Shown here piece by piece: positions 1-6,443 of a stretch of 6,650 nt of DNA (positions within the stretch are counted from its first letter, which is position 1; each line of letters begins with the position of its first letter). The translations under genes were made by a program, and so were the position numbers. The stretch comes from an uncultured Pyrinomonas sp. Lineage in GTDB: Bacteria; Acidobacteriota; Blastocatellia; Pyrinomonadales; Pyrinomonadaceae. Under the pieces are notes generated by a model. That model was not told the DNA's origin, made no database searches, and saw only the letters and a program-made list of their open reading frames with translations. The DNA lies in assembly GCA_937135995.1 (NCBI GenBank), contig CAKZOF010000728.1:1-6650 (forward strand), read 5' to 3'.

Positions 1-1
1 C

Positions 2-1474
2 ACTTCTAGCTCATGCGAGATGGCGGCGCGTGCTGGCACAGGGATCGAACTCGATCTCGACCTCGTGCCGCAACGCGAAGAGGGGATGTCGGCTTACGAG
101 ATTATGTTGTCGGAGTCGCAAGAGCGCATGCTTCTTGTCGCGCACAAAGGGCGCGAACGCGAGGTGATCGACATCTTCCGCAAATGGGAGCTGGATGCGG
201 TCGTCATCGGCCGCGTCACGGACACGCGAAGATTGGTGGTGCGCCATCATGGAGAAGTGGTCGCCGATCTTCCCGTCTCAGCTCTCACCGATGAAGCGCC
301 GCGCTACGAACGCCCGATGAGGCCGCCCGTCAAAGAGGTCGCGCCAGCAAAGGAGCAAACGGTTCAGGACCAGTCGCCGTCGGATGCAACGGCGGTGATC
401 GATTACAACGACGCGCTCGAACGGCTGCTCGCTTCGCCCAACATCGCTTCGAAAGAGTGGGTCTTCGAGCAGTACGATCACATGGTGCGGACCAACACCG
501 TAGTGCTCCCCGGAGCGGACGCTGCTGTCATTCGCATCAAAGAAACGCGCCGCGCGCTCGCCATGTCGCTCGACGGCAACGGCCGTTTGTGCGCCGCCGA
601 TCCGCGCGAGGGAGCGAAATTGACGGTTGCCGAAGCCGCGCGCAACGTCGTCTGCGTCGGCGCCCAACCGATCGCCTTAACTAACTGCTTGAACTTCGCG
701 TCGCCCGAACGGCCCGAGGTGATGTGGGCTTTTTCGGAAGTCATCGACGGCATGGCCGAAGCATGCCGCGAACTCGGCACGCCCGTGGTGAGCGGCAATG
801 TCTCTTTCTACAACGAGACGGAAGGGCGGGGCATCTGGCCCACCCCAGTGGTCGGCATGGTTGGCTTGATCGAAGACGTGCGCCGCGTGATCCAACCCGG
901 CTTCAAGAGATCGGGCGACATCATCGCGCTTCTCGGCGAAACCAGCGACGATCTTGCGCTCAGCGAGTATGCTGCCGTCGTCCAAGGGCGCGACGCGGCA
1001 GAAATGGTCCAGAGAGAGCGTGCGCCGCGCATCGATTGGGAACGTGAACGGGCCGTGCAAGCGACCGTCCTGCGCGCCGCCGAAGAAGGACTGCTCCGCG
1101 CGGCGCACGATTGCGCCGAAGGTGGACTGGCCGTCGCGCTCGCCGAGATGTGTTTCTCGTCGCTCAACCGCGAAGCAATCGGCGCGGAAATTGATCTCGG
1201 CGGGACATTACCGATCGCCGCCCGCCTCTTTGCCGAGACGCCCTCGCGCATCATCGTCAGTTTCGACGAAGCCGCGCTCGGACGCATGGAAGAGATCGCG
1301 GCCCGATTGCGCTGCCCGCTCACGATGATCGGGCGCGTCGGCGGCACGGCTTTGCGCATCGCTGCCGATGGGCAAGAGGTCATCGCGCGCGATGTGCGCG
1401 CGCTCGAAAAGATCTGGCGCTCGGCGATCAAGGACGCAATGCGAATGGAAACGCTCGTCGGAGCGGCTGAGTGA
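2..1474 (+). CDS. purL: Phosphoribosylformylglycinamidine synthase subunit PurL, 5'-truncated by window edge
   Basis: Synthetase subunit of FGAM synthase, a cytosolic enzyme. It makes formylglycinamidine ribonucleotide from FGAR, ATP and ammonia supplied by the PurQ glutaminase, which is the fourth step of de novo purine synthesis. The frame is open to the left edge, and the ATG at 20 lies inside the conserved stretch SSSCEMAARAGTGIELDLD, so it is not the start. About 490 residues are visible, where the small bacterial PurL is usually around 720-760, so roughly the first third is missing. Family blocks seen: EGMSAYEIMLSESQERML (about 83-136), SPNIASKEWVFEQYDHM (434-484), AADPREGAKLTVAEAARN (593-646), TNCLNFASPERPEVMWAF (680-733), PVVSGNVSFYNET (782-820), and AHDCAEGGLAVALAEM (1103-1150) from the second AIRS-like half. 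The linker at about 317-410, between DEAPRYERP and the SPN block, looks longer and more Pro/Lys/Gln-rich than usual. It ends in TGA, and a rhodanese gene follows 77 bases later. The family call is secure. Confidence 0.97.
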   Translation, partial: TSSSCEMAARAGTGIELDLDLVPQREEGMSAYEIMLSESQERMLLVAHKGREREVIDIFRKWELDAVVIGRVTDTRRLVVRHHGEVVADLPVSALTDEAPRYERPMRPPVKEVAPAKEQTVQDQSPSDATAVIDYNDALERLLASPNIASKEWVFEQYDHMVRTNTVVLPGADAAVIRIKETRRALAMSLDGNGRLCAADPREGAKLTVAEAARNVVCVGAQPIALTNCLNFASPERPEVMWAFSEVIDGMAEACRELGTPVVSGNVSFYNETEGRGIWPTPVVGMVGLIEDVRRVIQPGFKRSGDIIALLGETSDDLALSEYAAVVQGRDAAEMVQRERAPRIDWERERAVQATVLRAAEEGLLRAAHDCAEGGLAVALAEMCFSSLNREAIGAEIDLGGTLPIAARLFAETPSRIIVSFDEAALGRMEEIAARLRCPLTMIGRVGGTALRIAADGQEVIARDVRALEKIWRSAIKDAMRMETLVGAAE

Positions 1475-1537
1475 GATCGTCCGGCGCTTCAGCATCGCGC
1501 AGCGCTAACCACACCCTGGCTCATCCAAACTTCCTCG

Positions 1538-1543
1538 AAGGAG
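1538..1543 (+). promoter_or_regulatory. Ribosome binding site that sets the rhodanese start
   Basis: AAGGAG lies 8 bases upstream of the ATG at 1552. This strong Shine-Dalgarno favours that ATG over the in-frame GTG at 1471, which overlaps the purL stop as GTGA but has no good ribosome binding site and would add a 27-residue tail with no family resemblance. Confidence 0.75.
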
Positions 1544-1551
1544 CGGTGACG

Positions 1552-1935
1552 ATGGAACACACGGAAGGTTTTCTGAAGCTGGTCGAAGAAGCCAAAACGC
1601 GCATCCGCGAGATCAGCGTCGAAGAAGCACGGAAGCGGCTCGCGGAGAATCCGCAAGCTCGTTTGATCGACGTGCGCGAAGATCACGAGTGGGAGCGCGG
1701 GCACGCCGCGGGCGCGATTCACCTCGGCAAAGGGATCATCGAGCGCGACATTGAGCGCGTCGTTCCGGATAAAAGGACGGAACTCATTCTCTATTGCGGT
1801 GGCGGTTACCGTTCGGCGCTGGCTGCCGACGCGCTGCAACGCATGGGCTACGAGAACGTCTATTCGCTGGCCGGCGGCTGGAAGGCGTGGCAACAAGCGG
1901 GCCTTCCGACAGAAGGCGGAGCCGGTTCGGCCTAA
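1552..1935 (+). CDS. Single-domain rhodanese-like sulfurtransferase
   Basis: A 127-residue cytosolic protein: a helical N-terminal stretch of about 20 residues followed by one rhodanese domain. Visible signatures are RLIDVREDHEWERGHAAGAIH at residues 37-57 (the CH2A-type IDVR...E...GHxxGAxH element), the active-site loop CGGGYRS with Cys82 and Arg87 matching CxxGxR[S/T], and the C-terminal LAGGWKAWQQAGLP at 106-119. Rhodaneses carry sulfane sulfur as a persulfide on the loop cysteine and pass it to cyanide, thiols or partner proteins. The physiological acceptor cannot be read from the sequence. No signal peptide or membrane segment is seen. The gene sits 77 bases after purL with its own strong ribosome binding site and no obvious promoter between, so co-transcription with purL is likely but unproven. 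The helical N-terminus before SVEEAR is common in the stand-alone proteins of this family. Fold and active site are confident; the specific role is unknown. Confidence 0.93.
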   Translation: MEHTEGFLKLVEEAKTRIREISVEEARKRLAENPQARLIDVREDHEWERGHAAGAIHLGKGIIERDIERVVPDKRTELILYCGGGYRSALAADALQRMGYENVYSLAGGWKAWQQAGLPTEGGAGSA

Positions 1936-1961
1936 ACGCGCTTTCGTCCAATTCGACATGA

Positions 1962-1977
1962 TGCGCTTGAGAGCGCA
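1962..1977 (+). other. Small perfect hairpin after the rhodanese gene
   Basis: TGCGCT and AGCGCA form a 6 bp perfect stem around the 4-base loop TGAG, 26 bases after the rhodanese stop. No T-run follows, so it is not a classical intrinsic terminator. It may mark a transcript 3' end or be chance in GC-rich DNA. Confidence 0.3.
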
Positions 1978-2008
1978 CGAGCGTTCGTCTCGAGCCGGGC
2001 TAGCGATG

Positions 2009-2014
2009 TAGAAT
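2009..2014 (+). promoter_or_regulatory. Candidate -10 box for fumC
   Basis: TAGAAT, a 5/6 match to TATAAT, lies 47 bases upstream of the fumC ATG in the 126-base spacer after the rhodanese gene. I see no convincing -35 hexamer at 16-18 bases; TTCGTC at 1984-1989 with a 19-base spacer is the best and is weak. The same hexamer occurs before nadA, which adds some weight. Confidence 0.4.
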
Positions 2015-2029
2015 TGAGGTCTTTCGTTT

Positions 2030-2057
2030 GAAGATCTCGGATCGAGAGGAACTCTTC
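2030..2057 (+). promoter_or_regulatory. Compound hairpin around the fumC ribosome binding site
   Basis: The leader can fold into a two-part stem. The inner part is TCTCG (2035-2039) with CGAGA (2043-2047) around loop GAT. The outer part is GAAGA (2030-2034) with TCTTC (2053-2057). A one-sided bulge GGAAC (2048-2052) separates them on the 3' side. The likely Shine-Dalgarno AGAGGA (2045-2050), 11 bases before the ATG at 2062, is half in the inner stem and half in the bulge. The pairing is read directly from the bases. Any control of fumC translation is inference. Confidence 0.35.
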
Positions 2058-2061
2058 ACAC

Positions 2062-3480
2062 ATGGCACAAGAAGCGACTGAGCAGAAAGAGCCGGCGAAG
2101 GGAACACGCATCGAACGCGATTCGATGGGCGAGATCGAAGTTCCGGCTGACAAGTACTGGGGCGCGCAGACTCAACGCTCGCTCAAGTACTTCAGCATCG
2201 GCGATGATCTGATGCCGCGCGAACTCATCCGCGCGTTCGGCATCCTGAAGAAAGCCGCCGCGCTCGTCAACCTTGAACTCGGCAAGCTGCCCGAAGAGAA
2301 AGCGCGGTTGATCGTGCAAGCGGCGGATGAAGTGATCGCCGGAAAGCTCGACGCGCATTTCCCTTTGCGCGTTTGGCAGACGGGCAGCGGCACGCAGACG
2401 AACATGAACGTCAACGAGGTCATCGCCAATCGCGCGATCGAGCTTGCAGGCGGCCAACTCGGAAGCAAAAAGCCGATCCACCCGAACGATGACGTGAACA
2501 TGTCGCAATCGTCGAACGACACGTTCCCAACGGCGATGCACATCGCGGCGGCTGAACAGATGCACGCGCTGATCCCGGAAGTCGAACGCCTGCGTGCGGC
2601 GATCGAGGCCAAAGCCCGTGAGTTCGCCGATGTCGTCAAGATCGGGCGCACGCATTTGCAAGACGCGACGCCGCTCACGGTCGGACAAGAGATGTCCGGC
2701 TGGGCCAGTCTGCTCGAACGCGATGTGCAACGTCTAAAGCAAACGCTCGATGGACTGTACGATCTGGCCATCGGCGGCACGGCGGTCGGCACCGGACTCA
2801 ATACGCATCCCGAATTCGCCGAACGCGCCGCCGCCAAGATCGCCGAACTCACCGGACTTCCCTTCCGTTCTCACCCGAACAAGTTCGCCGCGCTCTCGGC
2901 ACACGACGAGATCGTCTTTGCGAGCGGCGCGCTCAAGACGCTCGCTGCCTCGCTGATGAAGATCGCTAACGACATACGCTGGCTCGCTTCGGGGCCGCGC
3001 GCCGGTCTGGGCGAACTCATCTTGCCGGAGAACGAACCAGGCTCTTCGATCATGCCGGGCAAGGTCAATCCGACGCAGTGTGAAGCGATGACCATGGTCG
3101 CTGTGCAGGTGATGGGCAACGATGCGGCCATTGGCTTTGCCGGTTCGCAAGGCAACTTCGAGCTGAACGTCTTCAAGCCCGTGATGATCTATAATCTGCT
3201 TCACTCGATCCGGCTGCTGCGCGACGCTTGCCACAACTTCGTCGACTATTGCGTGGCCGGCATCGAACTCAACCGCGAGCGCATTGCCGAGCACGTGCGC
3301 AATTCGCTCATGCTGGTGACGGCGCTCAACCCGTACATCGGTTACGACAACGCGGCGAAGATCGCCAAACACGCGCACAAACGGGGCATCAGCTTGCGCG
3401 AAGCGGCGATCGAACTCGGCATCCTGACGGGCGAAGAGTTCGACCGCTACGTCAAGCCCGAAGAGATGACGCACCCTTGA
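2062..3480 (+). CDS. fumC: Class II fumarate hydratase (fumarase C)
   Basis: Reversibly hydrates fumarate to L-malate in the TCA cycle, using the iron-free, oxygen-stable homotetrameric enzyme of the fumarase/aspartase superfamily. The 472 residues compare with about 467 in E. coli FumC; the surplus is a roughly 10-residue polar N-terminus before [19 protein letters not shown]. The superfamily regions are intact: [12 protein letters not shown] (109-120), [13 protein letters not shown] (148-160), [10 protein letters not shown] (195-204) with His198 at the place of E. coli His188, and the mobile loop [11 protein letters not shown] (327-337) with Ser328 as catalytic base, Lys334 and Asn336. [21 protein letters not shown] and the [13 protein letters not shown] block (361-373) separate it from argininosuccinate lyase and adenylosuccinate lyase. 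Aspartase shares the GSS loop, but overall wording is fumarase-like. AGAGGA at 2045-2050 precedes the ATG by 11 bases. It appears to be transcribed alone from the TAGAAT box at 2009. Confidence 0.96.
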   Translation: MAQEATEQKEPAKGTRIERDSMGEIEVPADKYWGAQTQRSLKYFSIGDDLMPRELIRAFGILKKAAALVNLELGKLPEEKARLIVQAADEVIAGKLDAHFPLRVWQTGSGTQTNMNVNEVIANRAIELAGGQLGSKKPIHPNDDVNMSQSSNDTFPTAMHIAAAEQMHALIPEVERLRAAIEAKAREFADVVKIGRTHLQDATPLTVGQEMSGWASLLERDVQRLKQTLDGLYDLAIGGTAVGTGLNTHPEFAERAAAKIAELTGLPFRSHPNKFAALSAHDEIVFASGALKTLAASLMKIANDIRWLASGPRAGLGELILPENEPGSSIMPGKVNPTQCEAMTMVAVQVMGNDAAIGFAGSQGNFELNVFKPVMIYNLLHSIRLLRDACHNFVDYCVAGIELNRERIAEHVRNSLMLVTALNPYIGYDNAAKIAKHAHKRGISLREAAIELGILTGEEFDRYVKPEEMTHP

Positions 3481-3509
3481 TGCCGGAGAAGTCTTCAAGC
3501 TCGTTGATG

Positions 3510-3518
3510 TGCTAGAAT
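3510..3518 (+). promoter_or_regulatory. Extended -10 promoter for nadA
   Basis: TGCTAGAAT fits the extended -10 pattern TGnTATAAT with one mismatch. It lies 40 bases before the nadA ATG at 3559, just inside the fumC-nadA spacer. No good -35 is visible, as is common for extended -10 promoters. It would put the transcript start near 3525. Confidence 0.5.
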
Positions 3519-3526
3519 TCTGCCAT

Positions 3527-3543
3527 CGTCGAAGAACGTCGAA
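3527..3543 (+). repeat. Short tandem direct repeat in the nadA leader
   Basis: CGTCGAA occurs at 3527-3533 and again at 3537-3543, exactly 10 bases apart and just downstream of the predicted nadA start point. One helical turn of spacing would suit a regulator binding site, but TCGAA words are frequent throughout this GC-rich DNA, so chance is plausible. Confidence 0.25.
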
Positions 3544-3558
3544 TGGGGCACGCGAAAT

Positions 3559-4581
3559 ATGACGCCTGAGATCTTGCCGGGGCGAGAGATGGACATTTCA
3601 GCGCGACTGGCGACGATTGATCCGTCGCTCGATCTCGAAGCGGAGATCTTGCGCCTCAAAAAGGAGATGAACGCCGTCATCCTCGCCCACTACTATCAAG
3701 AGGAGAGCATTCAAGACTTGGCCGATTTCGTCGGCGATTCGCTCGCCTTGGCACAGGCAGCAGCTAAAACCGACGCCGACTGCATCGTCTTCTGCGGCGT
3801 CCACTTCATGGCCGAGACGGCGAAGATCCTGAACCCCGACAAGCCTGTTTATCTACCGGATCTCGACGCCGGATGTTCGCTCGCCGATCGCTGTCCCGCC
3901 GACGTCTATGCCGAGTGGTTGAAGCAGTATCCGGGTCACATCGTCATCAACTACATCAACTCATCGGCGGCAGTGAAAGCCCTCTCCGACGTGATCGTCA
4001 CTTCGTCGAACGCGGTCGACATCATCCGTCAACTTCCGCCCGACAAACCGATCGTCTTCGGACCAGACAGGCACTTGGGACGCTGGGTCGAAAAGCAGAC
4101 CGGACGGAAGATGGTCCTGTGGCCCGGTTTCTGCATCGTTCACGAGCAGTTCAACGCGCGCCGTTTGCTGCAACTGCGCGCCGCGTACCCGAAAGCGGCG
4201 ATCATCGCGCACCCCGAATGCGAAGAGGCCGTACTTCAACAGGCAGAATTCGTCGGCTCGACGCTCGCGCTGCTGAGGTATGTCGAAAAGCACACCGAGA
4301 AGAAACAGTTCATCGTCGCCACCGAAGCGGGCATCATCCACCAGATGAAGAAGGCGCGCCCCGACGCCGAGTTCATCTGCTCGCCGCCCAATTCCGGCTG
4401 TAGCTGTGCGATGTGTCCTTACATGCGTTTGAACACGCTGGAGAAGCTTTACCTCTGCATGCGCGACCGAAGGCCAGAAATCACGCTCGATGAAGAGACG
4501 ATGCGTCGCGCGCTGCGGCCCGTTCAGCGCATGCTCGAGATGAGCAAACACCTCTCCCCGGTGCAACAAAAAGGCGATTGA
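3559..4581 (+). CDS. nadA: Quinolinate synthase NadA (4Fe-4S)
   Basis: Condenses iminoaspartate with dihydroxyacetone phosphate to quinolinate, the second step of de novo NAD synthesis, on a 4Fe-4S cluster in the cytosol. The 340 residues match the long bacterial form (E. coli has 347). The protein shows three pseudo-repeated blocks: [23 protein letters not shown] opening (39-61), [19 protein letters not shown] (77-95), [22 protein letters not shown] (132-153), [11 protein letters not shown] (167-177), [11 protein letters not shown] (215-225) and [15 protein letters not shown] (251-265). By alignment with E. coli, the cluster ligands are Cys106 ([11 protein letters not shown]), Cys192 (WPGFCIVH) and Cys286 (CSCAMCPYM). 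Start is uncertain: ATG 3559 has a weak GGGG at 3545-3548, and ATG 3589 (residue 11) also has only a weak site; both precede conserved sequence. No nadB or nadC is adjacent, so iminoaspartate supply and quinolinate use are encoded elsewhere. It follows fumC by 78 bases and probably has its own promoter. Confidence 0.96.
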   Translation: MTPEILPGREMDISARLATIDPSLDLEAEILRLKKEMNAVILAHYYQEESIQDLADFVGDSLALAQAAAKTDADCIVFCGVHFMAETAKILNPDKPVYLPDLDAGCSLADRCPADVYAEWLKQYPGHIVINYINSSAAVKALSDVIVTSSNAVDIIRQLPPDKPIVFGPDRHLGRWVEKQTGRKMVLWPGFCIVHEQFNARRLLQLRAAYPKAAIIAHPECEEAVLQQAEFVGSTLALLRYVEKHTEKKQFIVATEAGIIHQMKKARPDAEFICSPPNSGCSCAMCPYMRLNTLEKLYLCMRDRRPEITLDEETMRRALRPVQRMLEMSKHLSPVQQKGD

Positions 4582-4863
4582 TCGCGCTGGCCGACTACTT
4601 TGCGACGATGACTTCGCGCGAGATTGCCTCGGGAAGCGCTCGACCAGGTTTCGAGAGAGCCAGTTTAGGGCAACAAGAAGCGACTCATGGATGGTGTGCT
4701 TAGCGTGTACTTGACGACATCAATACTTTTCGACAAGGTGTGAACCGCCAAAGCCAAAAAGAGTCTTCGACGTAGCTGACGCGCCCCCTCAATGTAAGCG
4801 AACTGTCGAAGGAAGAATGAGCGCCGCGGTCGGCACGGCGTCCTCGCTGGCCATGCGCGCGTT
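4582..4863. other. Convergent intergenic gap with no supported gene
   Basis: This 282-base stretch lies between the stop of nadA (+) and the stop of the Rieske gene (-). Its middle (about 4660-4815) is visibly less GC-rich than the genes around it. I see no convincing coding frame, tRNA or strong terminator for either flank. Minor structures are CTCGA/TCGAG at 4639-4643 and 4651-4655 (7-base loop) and CGCCG/CGGCG at 4822-4826 and 4836-4840 (9-base loop). On the minus strand the second is followed only by a mixed pyrimidine run, so it could at best be a weak end for the Rieske transcript. Confidence 0.6.
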
Positions 4864-5220
4864 TCAGAGCCGTATCTTTATCACGCCGTCTTCGATGACG
4901 ACTTCGTAGGTTTCGATGTCGCAGCCGGGCCGCGTTAAACACTGCCCTGTGCCGACGTCGAAGCGCCACCCATGCAAGCAGCATTCGACGATGCGCCCGT
5001 GGAGGAAACCATCGGCGAGCGGCGCGCCTTTGTGTGGGCAGAAGTTTTCGACGGCGTAAAAGCGCCCGCCGACGTTGTAAAGAGCAAGCTCCGTTCCGTC
5101 CATCAACTCTACCGTCGCGCCGCGCCCTTCGGGCAAGTCTTCGACACGCCCGACGGTGATGAGGCGTCCATCACGCCGGGGTTTTTTGAGGTTGATCGGT
5201 CTTTTGTCGAAGGATTTCAT
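4864..5220 (-). CDS. Rieske [2Fe-2S] ferredoxin-like protein (NirD/dioxygenase-ferredoxin type)
   Basis: A 118-residue soluble Rieske protein, the length of stand-alone ferredoxins that feed electrons to oxygenases or of the small NirD-like subunits. The cluster motif is complete: CPHKGAPL with Cys61 and His63, then after 16 residues CCLHGWRFD with Cys80 and His83 (CxH-x16-CxxH). It is preceded by the beta-rich LITVGRVEDLP and LALYNVGGRFYAVENF and followed by the closing strand EVVIEDGVIKIRL. No signal peptide or membrane anchor is seen, so it is not a bc1-type Rieske subunit. The start at 5220 is chosen because the longer frame (to 5322) adds 34 residues that do not look Rieske-like and would use up most of the upstream region; the ribosome site is weak (CGGA close to the ATG). 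Extra cysteines at 81, 94 and 100 are not cluster ligands. No oxygenase or reductase partner is nearby, so its electron acceptor is unknown. It is divergent from the SIMPL gene. Confidence 0.9.
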   Translation of the reverse strand: MKSFDKRPINLKKPRRDGRLITVGRVEDLPEGRGATVELMDGTELALYNVGGRFYAVENFCPHKGAPLADGFLHGRIVECCLHGWRFDVGTGQCLTRPGCDIETYEVVIEDGVIKIRL

Positions 5221-5308
5221 TCCGTTTTCAGATGCTAACAAAGCAGCGCGTGCCCAAGCAACCATTTGCACATCACGCAGCTTCTCTTCTCTCGGCGTGC
5301 GCCGCAGC

Positions 5309-5339
5309 TTCGCACTCTGCACTGCCCGTGCGCTATGCT
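5309..5339 (+). promoter_or_regulatory. Candidate promoter for the SIMPL gene
   Basis: TTCGCA (5309-5314) and TATGCT (5334-5339) each match the -35 and -10 consensus at 4 of 6 positions with a 19-base spacer, longer than ideal. The -10 lies 39 bases before the ATG at 5379. It falls in the 158-base divergent region with the Rieske gene. Confidence 0.35.
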
Positions 5340-5363
5340 GGCCGCGCGATGTTCGATCAACTT

Positions 5364-5369
5364 AAGGAG
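5364..5369 (+). promoter_or_regulatory. Ribosome binding site that sets the SIMPL gene start
   Basis: AAGGAG lies 9 bases before the ATG at 5379 (12 before the adjacent ATG at 5382). It rules out the much longer open frame from 5232, whose extra 49 residues would bury the signal peptide internally. Confidence 0.8.
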
Positions 5370-5378
5370 AAGAAAATC

Positions 5379-6359
5379 ATGATGACGAATGCCTCCAGAT
5401 CTTTCACGCGAGCGATTCATCTGTGTCTAGCGATGGCACTGTTTCTCACCATCGGGCATGCGCAGGAAGCGCGCGTGCGTGGGCGACTGACGCGCACCGT
5501 CGAACCGGGCGGGTGGATCATCGCTTCGGAGTACCAGAAGTTCCTCTTGCTCAACGCGCAGCGCTTCGAGCGAGAAGCCTGGTTTCGCGAAGGGGCTGAG
5601 GTCGAAGCGATGGGCCAGACGCGCCCCGACGTGGTGACCACGTATCAGGAAGGAGTGCCGTTCGAAGCTCGCACGCTTCGCCCCGTCAACGCTTCGAATC
5701 AACGCGGCCTTCTCTCTGGCTTCACGCGCGTTGCCGTCAGCGGCGATGCCGACATCGAGATCCAACCGGATACGGCGATCATCACCATCGCCGTCGTCAC
5801 GCAGAGCAAAAGCGCCCTCGAAACGCAACAGGAGAACGCGCGGCGAAGCGATGCGGTTCAACGCGCTGTCAAAGCCGTGGCCGGCGCTGGAGCCGAGATC
5901 AAAACGGGGGGTTACAGCTTGCAACCGCAGATGGATTACCGCCCGAACATGCCGCCGACGATCACCGGATATCTCGCGCGCAATTCGGTCATCGTCACGT
6001 TGCGCGATTTGACCAAGGTCGGAACGGTCATCGATGAAGCGTCGCGCGCTGGCGCGAACAACATCGACGGCCTGTCCTTCACGATTCGCGAGGACCGCGA
6101 AGTGCGTGCGCGAGCGTTGAGCGAAGCGACGCGCGCAGCGCTCGAAAAAGCGCAAACCATCGCGCGTAGCCTCGGCGGACGTGTCATTCGCGTTCTCGAA
6201 GTGCAAGAAGGCGGCATCATCCGTCCCGTGCCGCAGGACGTTTACGTCAAGGCCGCTAGCCGAGTGGCCGAAGCGGCACCGCCGACTCCCATCGAACCCG
6301 GCAAGTTGACCGTCAGCGCCAACGTGCAGATGCTCGTTGAGATCAACGCTCAACCGTGA
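5379..6359 (+). CDS. Secreted OB-like plus SIMPL (DUF541) domain protein
   Basis: A 326-residue exported protein in three parts. (1) A signal peptide: basic RSFTRAIH, hydrophobic LCLAMALFLTIG, and a likely signal peptidase I cut after GHA at residue 28. (2) A small beta-rich domain, about 31-103, starting RVRGRLTRTVEPGGWIIAS and running through WFREGAEVEAMGQTRPDVVT to a TYQEGVPFEARTL end; the pattern of a strand pair, then 'GxxVxxxGxxRPDVxT', resembles small OB-fold domains. (3) A SIMPL/DUF541 domain, about 117-322, with VAVSGDADIEIQPDTAIITIAV at its start, SLQPQMDYRPN and ITGYLARNSVIVTLRD in the middle, and the helix ARALSEATRAALEKAQTIARSLGG near the end. SIMPL proteins such as E. coli YggE (about 246 residues) are periplasmic or outer-membrane associated; biochemical function is poorly defined and linked to oxidative stress in some species. 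There is no lipobox. The gene has its own candidate promoter and a strong terminator, so it looks monocistronic. The SIMPL call is confident; the OB call is inference. Confidence 0.9.
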   Translation: MMTNASRSFTRAIHLCLAMALFLTIGHAQEARVRGRLTRTVEPGGWIIASEYQKFLLLNAQRFEREAWFREGAEVEAMGQTRPDVVTTYQEGVPFEARTLRPVNASNQRGLLSGFTRVAVSGDADIEIQPDTAIITIAVVTQSKSALETQQENARRSDAVQRAVKAVAGAGAEIKTGGYSLQPQMDYRPNMPPTITGYLARNSVIVTLRDLTKVGTVIDEASRAGANNIDGLSFTIREDREVRARALSEATRAALEKAQTIARSLGGRVIRVLEVQEGGIIRPVPQDVYVKAASRVAEAAPPTPIEPGKLTVSANVQMLVEINAQP

Positions 6360-6399
6360 ACGCGCAAACACAACTAGCGCGGGGAGGACGATCGCGCCC

Positions 6400-6443
6400 G
6401 AACGATCCCGGATCACCTCGGCGGTCCGGGATCGTTCTTTTTT
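6400..6443 (+). terminator. Strong intrinsic terminator after the SIMPL gene
   Basis: A perfect 13 bp stem (6400-6412 with 6425-6437; arms GAACGATCCCGGA and TCCGGGATCGTTC) closes a 12-base loop, and two more loop positions can pair with one G-U. Six T residues follow directly at 6438-6443. It lies 40 bases after the SIMPL stop. There is no A-run on the left side, so it should act on the plus strand only. Confidence 0.95.

Noticed and set aside
20..22. ATG at 20 as the purL start
   Set aside because: It is an internal methionine inside a conserved PurL block, and the frame stays open to the left edge with matching residues (SSSCE) before it.
1471..1551. GTG start at 1471 overlapping the purL stop, extending the rhodanese by 27 residues
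   Set aside because: No ribosome site near 1471, the extra residues lack family resemblance, and AAGGAG at 1538 clearly serves the ATG at 1552.
4582..4621. TCGCGC/GCGCGA inverted pair as a nadA terminator
   Set aside because: Only 6 bp with a 28-base loop and no T-run; not credible as a terminator.
4687..4743. Tiny plus-strand frame of 18 codons in the nadA-Rieske gap
   Set aside because: Too short and without a Shine-Dalgarno or any conserved feature.
4817..4900. Plus-strand ATG at 4817 after GAAGGAAG as a possible small gene
   Set aside because: The site looks acceptable, but the frame runs antisense into the well-supported Rieske gene and the peptide has no recognisable character.
4700..4984. 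Minus-strand open frame of 94 residues in the nadA-Rieske gap
   Set aside because: Half of it overlaps the Rieske gene in another frame, it is arginine-rich as out-of-frame GC-rich translations are, and it shows no known family or good ribosome site.
5221..5260. Minus-strand promoter for the Rieske gene (TTGCTT-18-TAGCAT)
   Set aside because: Weak matches, and it would leave a leader of only a few bases before the chosen ATG; not strong enough to list.
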